Shown here: piece after piece, positions 1-6,705 of the stretch
How positions within the stretch are numbered: the stretch's first letter is position 1
How the letters are laid out: each line of letters begins with the position of its first letter
Origin: Microcaldota archaeon
GTDB lineage: Archaea; Micrarchaeota; Micrarchaeia; Micrarchaeales; CABMGC01
Assembly: GCA_027314465.1 (NCBI GenBank)
Contig: DAHVAU010000013.1
Coordinates: forward strand, 1-8,313
Direction: 5' to 3'
DNA length: 8,313 bases
Position numbers and translations under genes: made by a program
The notes under the pieces: model-generated
The model's input: the letters and a program-made list of their open reading frames with translations, nothing else
Told to the model about the DNA's origin: nothing
Database searches by the model: none

Positions 1-1323
1 TTCAGGCGCGGACTTCACGGGTACCTCAAGGCCAACTCATATTCAAATGCCACTAAATCTGATCTCTGGGATGCTATAGACAGATCGTCAGGGCGCAGCT
101 CGCCAAGCACCAAGGTCCACGAAGTCGCCGACTACTGGATAGAAAATCCCGGATACCCTATAATCAGCGTACAGAGGGCCGCAGATAAGCTCAGGCTCTC
201 ACAGAAGAGGTTCTTTCTCCTTGGCGATATGCCCAGCGCCTCGCTGTGGCCGATACCAATAAACTACTTAATATCCGGCAGGAAGGTCCAGGTGCTCATG
301 GACAAGAAGGAAGCCGCTATCAGCGTACAGGAAAACGACTGGATAAAGCTCAACGCGGGCCAGAACGGCCTGTACAGGGTCGCATACGGTCCAGATGACC
401 TGTCAAGGCTTGGGGGGCTTATACAGCAGAAGAAGATGTCAGGGGTAGACTCATGGGGCGTGGAGCAGGATATCTTCTCAAGGGCACGGTCCGCAAGCGC
501 GCGCGCGGGCGAATACCTTGATTTCGTTGACAGGTACTGCCTGGGAGCCGAGTACCCGCTAAGCTCAAATGTGCTCGGCCATCTGGGCTGGATCTACGGC
601 ATGCTCTACTACGCCAACGGGCATGAAGTGGCTGCGCTTCTTGACAGATACAGCCATAATCTTATGGACAGGCTTGGCTGGAAGAGGAATCCGCACGAGC
701 CGACGTTTGATACGTACCTGAGGGCGTCTGCAATATCCGAGTCCGCCATGGCCGGCAACGCATCCACCATTGAAAGGGCGAGGCAGATGTTTGAGGGCCA
801 CGTAAATGGAAAGGAGGAGATAGATCCGAACCTCAGGGGCGCCATATACTACATTAACGTATGGACCGACGGCAGGGATGCATGGAATGTCATGCGCGAG
901 AAGTTCGAGAAGGAAACCATTCCCGAGGAGAAGAACAGGCTGCTGAGGGCAGTATCATCCGCAAGCGACCCGAGGGTTATAATTGAGTCACTGGACTACT
1001 CACTGTCAGACAAGGTGAGGCTGCAGGACGCATATGCAATACCTGCAATAACATCGTCCACGCCTGTTGGAAGAAAGCTCATACTGGACTGGACAACGGA
1101 TAACTGGGCAGAGATAAAGAAGAGGTATGCAAGCGGAACCCACATGCTCGGCAGGTACGTGGCCAACCTGGGCACTCTGAGCAGCATGCCAGAGCGTGAG
1201 AAGGTATCCGAATTCTTCAGCAGCAAGCAGAACTACAGGCCAGACATAAAGCAGGCACTGGACAAGGCCCTCGAGCAGATAGAGGCCAACAGCAGGTTCA
1301 TGCAGGCCAACAATGTCAGGTAA
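1..1323 (+). CDS. M1-family zinc aminopeptidase (tricorn-interacting factor F2/F3-like), C-terminal part
   Basis: The frame is open from base 1 to the TAA at 1321-1323 (440 codons), so the gene starts outside the window and the ATG at 229 is internal. The first residues, FRRGLHGYLKANSYSNATKSDLW, are cut here to the key part: 'GLHGYLKANSYSNAT..DLW' matches the end of the M1 catalytic domain, just after the zinc site. The HExxH and GAMEN motifs must lie upstream. Next comes a small beta domain (about 37-110 of the visible part), then 'WIKLNAGQNGLYRVAY' (about 113-128), the usual opening of the ERAP1_C-type helical domain, which runs to the C-terminus. The family removes N-terminal residues from peptides in the cytosol; in archaea it completes peptide breakdown after the proteasome or tricorn. 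No signal peptide can be assessed. The family is secure; exact specificity is not visible. Confidence 0.93.
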   Translation, partial: FRRGLHGYLKANSYSNATKSDLWDAIDRSSGRSSPSTKVHEVADYWIENPGYPIISVQRAADKLRLSQKRFFLLGDMPSASLWPIPINYLISGRKVQVLMDKKEAAISVQENDWIKLNAGQNGLYRVAYGPDDLSRLGGLIQQKKMSGVDSWGVEQDIFSRARSASARAGEYLDFVDRYCLGAEYPLSSNVLGHLGWIYGMLYYANGHEVAALLDRYSHNLMDRLGWKRNPHEPTFDTYLRASAISESAMAGNASTIERARQMFEGHVNGKEEIDPNLRGAIYYINVWTDGRDAWNVMREKFEKETIPEEKNRLLRAVSSASDPRVIIESLDYSLSDKVRLQDAYAIPAITSSTPVGRKLILDWTTDNWAEIKKRYASGTHMLGRYVANLGTLSSMPEREKVSEFFSSKQNYRPDIKQALDKALEQIEANSRFMQANNVR

Positions 1324-1345
1324 GATGCCCTGCTGCCTAAAACCA

Positions 1346-1375
1346 TAACTATTATAAGCATAAATGCTATATTAG
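1346..1375 (+). promoter_or_regulatory. TATA-rich promoter of the zinc-finger gene
   Basis: The 77 nt between the peptidase stop and the next gene are AT-rich, with overlapping TATA-like boxes ATTATAAG (1351-1358), ATAAATGCT (1360-1368) and GCTATATTA (1366-1374). An inverted repeat AGCAT-AA-ATGCT spans 1357-1368. The box centred near 1370 lies about 43 nt before the ATG at 1413, comparable to the spacing seen for the phosphatidyltransferase gene, and about 31 nt before the GTG at 1401, which would fit a leaderless start. Which box is used cannot be decided from sequence. Confidence 0.5.
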
Positions 1376-1412
1376 CTAGCGTAAAAACCTATCAATTAAT
1401 GTGATTTACGTG

Positions 1413-1601
1413 ATGTGCGAAAGATGCAGAAATGACATTTACAAGTACAATACCTGCAATTACTGCAAGCGCAAGGTCTGCATTAACTGCGTCAAGAGCT
1501 CAAGGCGCATCAGCAAGGTCATAAGGATAGTGGTCTGCAAGGACTGCTGGACAAAGCTTCCGTCCAGGAAGGCGTTCAAGAGCGCTGCGAAGGAACCCTG
1601 A
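1413..1601 (+). CDS. Small four-CxxC zinc-finger protein with FYVE-like cysteine spacing
   Basis: This is a 62-residue, strongly basic protein. Numbered from Met at 1413, CxxC pairs fall at 2/5, 15/18, 23/26 and 42/45. The spacing C-x2-C-x9-C-x2-C-x4-C-x2-C-x15-C-x2-C predicts two zinc ions, and the middle segment CNYCKRKVCINC is close to the eukaryotic FYVE/RING cross-brace style. There is no membrane segment or other domain; the tail is Lys/Arg-rich. I chose the ATG at 1413 because GTGAT (1401-1405), a match to the archaeal anti-Shine-Dalgarno, lies 7 nt upstream. The in-frame GTG at 1401 would add four residues (MIYV) and could be used if the mRNA is leaderless. The gene is convergent with ileS, with only 22 nt between them. 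Function is unknown; nucleic-acid, protein or membrane binding are all possible. Confidence 0.8.
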   Translation: MCERCRNDIYKYNTCNYCKRKVCINCVKSSRRISKVIRIVVCKDCWTKLPSRKAFKSAAKEP

Positions 1602-1623
1602 ATAGCCAATCCATATGCCGCGC

Positions 1624-4600
1624 TCAGGTCCTGCCAATCCAGATCCTTACCTTCTCGTTCTCCGATATCTCGAACTCCTTCCCAAGCCCTGCCTGCTCAC
1701 TAGTCCTGTGTACCTCCCTGGCGCCAATATCGCCCTTCAGGCGCTCAATGTTACTCTCAATCACTTCTGATATCTCGGCAGAGGCCATGTAGCGCAGTGA
1801 TATCGCATCCCCTTTCTTCAATCCCATCTCCTTCCTGGAAAGCTGCACTATCCTCTCGAACTCCCTGAGCATTGCGGCCTCCCACAGCTCCCTGCTTATC
1901 TTCCTGTCCACAGTAACTGCACCGTACTTGAATGGAACAGCATCTGCGCTTACTGCCATCTTCACGGCCTCGAAGTGGTTCTGTGTCACGTCGAAAGTGC
2001 CTTTGTCGGTGTGAAGCGTGTACGTGCCGGACCTGGCTATGGAGTCGAGCATGGCGTTCGCATCCGCCGACTTGAGCGCCTGCGCAACTGCTCCGGCGTT
2101 GCTCTTGAAGTCAGGGCCTATCCTTGCGTACAGCGGCCTGACATCTATGTTGGATACGCCTGCCTTTTCCAGCTCCAGCCCGTTCACGTTCGCATACTCC
2201 TCTATTATGCGCGAGAGCTTCTGCACTGCGCCAAACGCCTCTTCGGAGTGCACGCTTACCATAGCCTTCGCAAGGGGCCACCTCAGCTTAACTCCCGCCT
2301 TCTCCCTGGCGTTTAGTATCGCAGTAACTGTGTCAAGCGCTACGCTGAATTCCTCCTCGAGGGCTCTGTTCACAAGTACACTGTCCACTCTCGGCCAGTC
2401 CTCCATGAATATGCTCTGCGAGTATGCAAACCTGTCAAGGTATATCCTCTCCGCACTGAAAGGCACTATCGGAGCGAGCATGACAAGCGTGCGGTACAGC
2501 ACGTAGTTTAGCGTGTCTATCGCCGCTCTGGACCCCTTCCTGTCCTCGGAGAGTATCCTCTTCTTGGCTATCTTCAGGTAGAACCTGCTCAGGTCCATCG
2601 TAATAAAAGACCTCAATGCCATTGCGGCCTTGTCCGCCTCGTAATTCTCAAGAGACGCGCTCACGGCTCCTAGCGTCGAATTCATGCGTGATAATATCCA
2701 TGCGTCTTCCTGCGCAAGCTCAGATACCATGCGCGGCCTGCGCGCCTTCCCTGGCCTGTATCCTACTGCCTCCGAATACTCTCCAAGCAGATTCGCCACG
2801 TTGTAAAGAAGTATCAGCACACGCCCTGCCTCTGCTATCCTATCCCTACTCAGCGTCAGGTCGATCTGCGGGGTGTGAGATATGCACCAGAGCCTGAATG
2901 AGTCTGCCGACGACATCCTGAGAAGGTCAGCCAGAGGTATGTAGTTGCCTAGCTTCTTGTGCATCTCCCTGCCGTCCTCGCCCAGCATCATGCCGTCTAT
3001 GACAACATTGTTGAAAGGCCTTCTACCGTGCACTATGGTGCCTATCTTGAGCTGCACCTGGAACCATCCTCTGAGCTGGTCCATTCCCTCGAGCACATAG
3101 TCCACGGGGAACAGACGCTCAAACTGCTCCTGCGTGAGGCTTGCCCGGTATGCGCTGCCAGAGTCGAACCACACGTCCAGCACGTCCTTCACCCTTGACA
3201 TCTCCCCGCCGCACTCCGGGCACCTGAGCTTAACTGCGTCTATGTAGGGCCTGTGCAGGTCCTGCAGTGCGTCAACAGCCGCGCTGTCAGTGGCATGCTG
3301 CCTAAGCTGCTCTACGGATCCGATCACAAGCCTCTGCGCGCAGGCGCATTCCCATATCGGCATTGGCACTCCCCAGTATCTCTGCCTGGATATCGCCCAG
3401 TCCGGCGAGCTGCGCAGCACGCTCTCCTGCCATCTCTGCGCTTCGGGAGGATGCCACGACACCTTGGAGTTCTCGCTTATGATCCTCTTCTTCACCCTCT
3501 GTATGTTGACAAACCACTGGTCTGTGGCTATGTATATGAGCTTGGTATCGCATCTCCAGCAGTGGGGGTAGCTATGGGTTATGCTGCCCCTGTGCACTAG
3601 CGATCCAAGCGCCTTGAGCTCTTCAAGTATCTTGTGGTTGGCCTCTTCTGGCACCTTCAGCCCCGAGTATCTGCCAGCATCTGCGCTGTATATGACCTGC
3701 ATGTCTACCGGGGAGAATATCGGGAACCTGTTCCTCTTCCCGACAATGTAGTCCTCAAGCCCATGGCCCGGGGCTATGTGCACCAGCCCGCTCCCTTCAG
3801 CTGCGGATACGAGCCCCTCGTCCATCACCACTTTGTGGTACTTCCTCAGGTCCTTTTGCCTTGGCACCGCTTCCTCCAGCGGGCTTGTATAGAATATGCC
3901 CTCGAGCTCGCTGCCGTAGAACTCTAATTCCACGACCGCGCTCTCCCCAACTAGCTCAGAGAGCGCATCAAGCCTTGACTTTAGAAGCACGTACCTCTTG
4001 CCTCCAATCATCGCTATGATGTATAGCTCCTTTGGATTTGCTGCAACTGCGACGTTCGCAGGCAGCGTCCAGGGCGTGGTGGTCCAGATGAGCAGGCTGA
4101 GCCCCTCGCCAATATTTATCCTGGGCCTGGAAGATCTTGCATTGACCTTGAACGCCACGAATACCGACGGATCGTTGTCCGTTCTGTACTCCACCTCTAC
4201 GCTTCCCTGGGCCAGCGAGGTGCCGCAGTTTGTGCAGAATGTCGTAGCGCGCCTGTCTTTGTAGAGCAGCCCCTTATCGCTCATGCTCTTGACATTGCCC
4301 CACTCCACCTCCATGTACTGCCTTTTCGAGGGTATGTATGGATCTGAGAAGTCAAGGGATATCGCGAACCTGGCATAGTCGCTGTCCATCCTGCCGATGT
4401 ACTGCTCGACGTAGTCCTTGCATGTCTGTATGAATCTCTCAACCCCTACACTGGACTCTATCTCCTTCTTCGATTTGATGCCAAGCTGCGCCTCCGCCCT
4501 CTTCTCTATGGGCAGGCCGTGGACGTCGTATCCTGCCCTGTCGTAAACATCATATCCCCTGAACCTCCTGTATCTCAGAAATACGTCCTTCATGGCCTTG

Positions 4601-4761
4601 ACCCACATCTGCCCGGGATGCAGATCGCCGCTCACAAAAGGCGGGCCGTCAAGGAAGTAGAAAGGCTTTCCTCCGGAGTTCTTATCGCGCACCTTCCTGG
4701 CAATGTCATGCTCCTTCCAGTATCTGAGGATCTCTTCCTCATTCTTGTTAAGCTCTATCAC
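1624..4761 (-). CDS. ileS: Isoleucyl-tRNA synthetase
   Basis: Class Ia enzyme of 1045 residues, normal for the archaeal type, which joins isoleucine to tRNA-Ile in the cytosol. In order: DGPPF (38-42) and the HIGH-equivalent HPGQ (48-51); GYDVHGLPIE (77-86); zinc pair C176/C179; CP1 editing domain with TTTPWTLP (227-234) and HIAPGHGLEDY (328-338, D337); second pair C401/C404; WAISRQRYWGVPMPIW (455-470); a CxC (472/474) with C514/C517; DVWFDSG (529-535); GMDQLRGWF (559-567); the KMSKS-equivalent EMHKKLGN (599-606); then the anticodon-binding domain (about 680-830) and an archaeal C-terminal extension. The second catalytic Lys (K602) is kept, but the first Lys is Glu and the second His of HIGH is Gln. 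The start is GTG, supported by AGGTGG 4 nt upstream; the upstream frame closes at a stop near 4798. It is divergent from the phosphatidyltransferase operon. Identity is certain. Confidence 0.98.
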   Translation of the reverse strand: MIELNKNEEEILRYWKEHDIARKVRDKNSGGKPFYFLDGPPFVSGDLHPGQMWVKAMKDVFLRYRRFRGYDVYDRAGYDVHGLPIEKRAEAQLGIKSKKEIESSVGVERFIQTCKDYVEQYIGRMDSDYARFAISLDFSDPYIPSKRQYMEVEWGNVKSMSDKGLLYKDRRATTFCTNCGTSLAQGSVEVEYRTDNDPSVFVAFKVNARSSRPRINIGEGLSLLIWTTTPWTLPANVAVAANPKELYIIAMIGGKRYVLLKSRLDALSELVGESAVVELEFYGSELEGIFYTSPLEEAVPRQKDLRKYHKVVMDEGLVSAAEGSGLVHIAPGHGLEDYIVGKRNRFPIFSPVDMQVIYSADAGRYSGLKVPEEANHKILEELKALGSLVHRGSITHSYPHCWRCDTKLIYIATDQWFVNIQRVKKRIISENSKVSWHPPEAQRWQESVLRSSPDWAISRQRYWGVPMPIWECACAQRLVIGSVEQLRQHATDSAAVDALQDLHRPYIDAVKLRCPECGGEMSRVKDVLDVWFDSGSAYRASLTQEQFERLFPVDYVLEGMDQLRGWFQVQLKIGTIVHGRRPFNNVVIDGMMLGEDGREMHKKLGNYIPLADLLRMSSADSFRLWCISHTPQIDLTLSRDRIAEAGRVLILLYNVANLLGEYSEAVGYRPGKARRPRMVSELAQEDAWILSRMNSTLGAVSASLENYEADKAAMALRSFITMDLSRFYLKIAKKRILSEDRKGSRAAIDTLNYVLYRTLVMLAPIVPFSAERIYLDRFAYSQSIFMEDWPRVDSVLVNRALEEEFSVALDTVTAILNAREKAGVKLRWPLAKAMVSVHSEEAFGAVQKLSRIIEEYANVNGLELEKAGVSNIDVRPLYARIGPDFKSNAGAVAQALKSADANAMLDSIARSGTYTLHTDKGTFDVTQNHFEAVKMAVSADAVPFKYGAVTVDRKISRELWEAAMLREFERIVQLSRKEMGLKKGDAISLRYMASAEISEVIESNIERLKGDIGAREVHRTSEQAGLGKEFEISENEKVRIWIGRT

Positions 4762-4765
4762 ACTG

Positions 4766-4771
4766 CCACCT
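4766..4771 (-). promoter_or_regulatory. Shine-Dalgarno site of ileS
   Basis: Read on the minus strand this is AGGTGG, a strong match to the archaeal anti-Shine-Dalgarno, with 4 nt before the GTG start at 4761-4759. It fixes the ileS start at a GTG codon; no other in-frame start codon lies between here and the upstream stop near 4798. Confidence 0.75.
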
Positions 4772-4794
4772 GGAAATATTCTACTACTTGAACC

Positions 4795-4808
4795 GCATTA
4801 ATAAATGC
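4795..4808. promoter_or_regulatory. Shared divergent TATA element between ileS and the phosphatidyltransferase operon
   Basis: The 82-nt divergent spacer holds one clear AT-rich element, GCATTAATAAATGC, which is an inverted repeat (GCATT/AATGC around AATA). Its centre lies about 40 nt from both start codons (ileS at 4761, plus-strand ATG at 4844). With a start site about 26 nt from the TATA centre, both mRNAs would have leaders of roughly 13-16 nt, just enough for a ribosome binding site: AGGTGG for ileS, and the weaker AAAGGTCAG (4831-4839) for the plus-strand gene. Co-expression or promoter competition is an inference. Confidence 0.6.
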
Positions 4809-4843
4809 TTTCATGCATAGACTTCAACTGAAAGGTCAGATGG

Positions 4844-5476
4844 ATGAGGTCCGCAGACGCGATAACTCTGCTCAGAGTGCTCATAATCATAGCAGCGGCG
4901 TACCTTATAGTCGCCAAGTTCAATCCTATCGCAATAGTGCTGTCAATAGCCGTGGCCATGGCCCTTGACGCTGTAGACGGGTATTTTGCCGTACGCCAGT
5001 CCAGTTCAGGCCGCGTGGGGTTCGGCATGTACCTTGGCGCACTATCTGGCAATCATGCAGCGGCCGCCAAGGTCAGGCAGTTCAGGGCCAAGGCCTCCAG
5101 GGAGTCGAGATTCGGCCCCAGGATTGACGTGGCGGGGGACCGCGCCGTTGAGTATATACTCTGGATAACATACACATATGTCGGGATCCTGCCACTGTTC
5201 GTGATATTCCTTGTGGTGCTGAGGCATTCATTTGCTGACGCGGTGATGGCAGCCAAGGGCACTTCATCAAAAATGAAGACCAGGTTCGCAAGGATAGTGT
5301 ACTCATCCAACGTGGGGCGCGCAGGCATAAACGTGGTAAAGTTCCTGGCATTTGCGTATCTGGCGCTCATGTATGTCTGGGGCTACCCTGCGATAATAGG
5401 CTATATGCTGGTTACCATACTGCTTGCATACATACTGCTGAGGGGCGCGGCTGAGATATACGAGGCGTATGCGTGA
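4844..5476 (+). CDS. CDP-alcohol phosphatidyltransferase family membrane protein
   Basis: A 210-residue integral membrane enzyme. The family swaps CMP on a CDP-activated lipid or alcohol for a polar headgroup; in archaea, typically archaetidyl-serine, -glycerol or -inositol phosphate synthesis. The N-terminal ITLLR (7-11) matches the conserved TxxR entry helix. The metal-binding signature is split: D42-A-V-D45-G46-YF-A49 is followed, after an unusual stretch, by G91-PRI-D95-VAG-D99. All four metal-site Asp residues are present, but AR reads AVR (R51), and 39 residues instead of 8 separate this Arg from the Gly. Hydrophobic segments lie near 12-24, 29-41, 104-126, 160-180 and 184-204. The AGDRAVEYILW stretch resembles archaeal/DPANN members. 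The ATG follows AAAGGTCAG; another ATG at 4840 is out of frame. It heads an operon and its stop overlaps the NUDIX start by 8 nt. The substrate cannot be told. Confidence 0.85.
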   Translation: MRSADAITLLRVLIIIAAAYLIVAKFNPIAIVLSIAVAMALDAVDGYFAVRQSSSGRVGFGMYLGALSGNHAAAAKVRQFRAKASRESRFGPRIDVAGDRAVEYILWITYTYVGILPLFVIFLVVLRHSFADAVMAAKGTSSKMKTRFARIVYSSNVGRAGINVVKFLAFAYLALMYVWGYPAIIGYMLVTILLAYILLRGAAEIYEAYA

Positions 5477-5945
5477 TGCCATGGTAAAGAACTGCATAAC
5501 TGCGAGCTGCGTGGTGTTCAAGGGCGCCAAGGTGCTTCTCCACAGGCACAAGAAGCTGAACAAGTGGCTCTACCCCGGCGGCCATGTCGACGAGAACGAG
5601 ATACCTACTGATACTGCGGCCAGGGAAGTGCTTGAGGAGACCGGATACAGGGTCAGGCTCGTGGGAGCAAGGCCTCTTGGCTTCAGAGGCGATGAGAATG
5701 CCGTGGAATATCCCATGCCCATAGCCACCCTGTTCGAGACTGTAAGGCTCAGCACCGGCACCCACATGCACTTTGATCTGGTGTACCTGGGCGTGGCCGA
5801 AGGCGAGCGCGCCGCGGTATCGGCAGAAGAGTCGCAGGACTTCGTGTGGATAACCGAGAAGGATATAGACACGCTTGATACGTTCGGCAACATGAAGGCC
5901 GTGCTAAGATACGCCTTCAGCGCGTCAAGGGGCATGGTGCAATGA
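5469..5945 (+). CDS. NUDIX hydrolase
   Basis: A soluble 158-residue protein with a perfect NUDIX box, G38-x5-E44-x7-R52-E53-V-L-E56-E57-T-G59-Y; the Glu residues of REVLEE bind the catalytic Mg2+. The family hydrolyses nucleoside diphosphates linked to another group. The lead-in LLHRHKKLNKWLYPGGH (23-39) resembles the NUDIX subgroup with an H-K-L-W-PGGH pattern, whose substrates are mostly unknown. The ATG at 5469 overlaps the preceding gene by 8 nt; a second in-frame ATG at 5481 would shorten it by four residues and is also possible. The stop overlaps the next start as ATGA, implying translational coupling. Between a CDP-lipid enzyme and a glycosyltransferase, CDP- or NDP-sugar-type substrates are plausible, but this is only an inference. 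Confidence 0.9.
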   Translation: MRDAMVKNCITASCVVFKGAKVLLHRHKKLNKWLYPGGHVDENEIPTDTAAREVLEETGYRVRLVGARPLGFRGDENAVEYPMPIATLFETVRLSTGTHMHFDLVYLGVAEGERAAVSAEESQDFVWITEKDIDTLDTFGNMKAVLRYAFSASRGMVQ

Positions 5946-6652
5946 ACCGCAGGCCCTCATTTAGCGTAGTAATACCGATGTTTAACGAGGAGAAGTACGT
6001 CTCCTCTGTCATAAAGGGCCTTGACAGTCAGAGCTTCAGGGACTTCGAAGTGATATTCGTAGACGGCAGCAGCACTGACAGGTCCAGGCAGATAGCGCAT
6101 AGGTGCGGCAAGGTTATCATAGAGCCCAAGAAGAACATAGGCGCGGCGAGGAACACTGGCGCTCGCGCGGCTCGGGGGGATGTGATGCTGTTCACCAATG
6201 CCGATACCATGGCGACAAAGGGCCTGCTGAAGACATACCACGAGCTTTTCAGGGACAGGGGAGTTGTTGCTGCAACAGGCCCTCTTGTGCCGCTGGAGAA
6301 GACCACTGCCTTCATAAGGTTCGGGTACAGCTTTGCTTCGGTATCCCTGGCCAAGCTCTCATTCGCTACAGGCAAGCCTTCGATAAGCGGATCGAACTTC
6401 GCTGTGAGAAGATCAGCCTTCTTGAAATCCGGGGGCTTTGATGAGTCCCTTGTCACATATGAGGACCTGGACCTTGCGCACAGGCTGAGCAGGATCGGGA
6501 GGGTCGTTTATGCAAATGATGCTGTAGTGGCAACGAGCACCAGGCGCATAGTCAGGTGGGGCGTGCCAAAGTACGTAATGTTCAATGCAGGCAATGTGCT
6601 CAGGTACAACCTGTACCACAAGGCAAAGGAGCACTACGAGCCGATAAGGTAG
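5942..6652 (+). CDS. Family 2 glycosyltransferase (first of a tandem pair)
   Basis: A 236-residue GT-A fold enzyme that should transfer a sugar from a nucleotide-sugar to an acceptor at the cytosolic face of the membrane. Motifs: VVIPMFNEEKYV (9-20), FVDGSSTD (39-46), GAARNTGA (67-74), the DxD position as N86-A-D88, GSNFAVR (150-156), and TYEDLDLAHRL (172-182) with the E174-D175 pair. The first Asp of DxD is Asn here. No transmembrane helix is clear; the C-terminal stretch has a mildly hydrophobic, basic character. The ATG overlaps the NUDIX stop by 4 nt. The protein aligns without gaps to the next glycosyltransferase with about 53% identity by my hand count (123/234), so the pair arose by duplication. 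Donor and acceptor are unknown; a lipid-linked or surface-glycan role is inferred from context. Confidence 0.9.
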   Translation: MNRRPSFSVVIPMFNEEKYVSSVIKGLDSQSFRDFEVIFVDGSSTDRSRQIAHRCGKVIIEPKKNIGAARNTGARAARGDVMLFTNADTMATKGLLKTYHELFRDRGVVAATGPLVPLEKTTAFIRFGYSFASVSLAKLSFATGKPSISGSNFAVRRSAFLKSGGFDESLVTYEDLDLAHRLSRIGRVVYANDAVVATSTRRIVRWGVPKYVMFNAGNVLRYNLYHKAKEHYEPIR

Positions 6653-6673
6653 CAAGGCACGCTGCACGCCGGT

Positions 6674-6681
6674 GTTTTAAG
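6674..6681 (+). promoter_or_regulatory. TATA box for a leaderless transcript of the second glycosyltransferase
   Basis: GTTTTAAG in the 53-nt gap between the two glycosyltransferases is centred about 28 nt before the ATG at 6706, the spacing expected when an archaeal transcript starts at or next to the start codon. No Shine-Dalgarno-like purine tract precedes this ATG (CTATCTAACCG), which supports leaderless initiation and separate transcription from the upstream operon. Confidence 0.5.
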
Positions 6682-6705
6682 CCTTTTGCACCACCTATCT
6701 AACCG

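Noticed and set aside
229..231. ATG as start of the aminopeptidase gene
   Set aside because: The same frame is open to base 1 and its upstream translation clearly matches the end of the M1 catalytic domain, so this Met is internal.
1602..1623. Bidirectional terminator between the zinc-finger gene and ileS
   Set aside because: The 22-nt gap has no T-run on either strand and no stable stem, so I cannot support a terminator.
1975..4264. Several plus-strand open frames of 80-160 codons opposite ileS
   Set aside because: They lie wholly antisense to a certain, full-length IleRS, have no recognisable domains and contain Cys/Leu-rich shadow translations typical of codon-bias artefacts.
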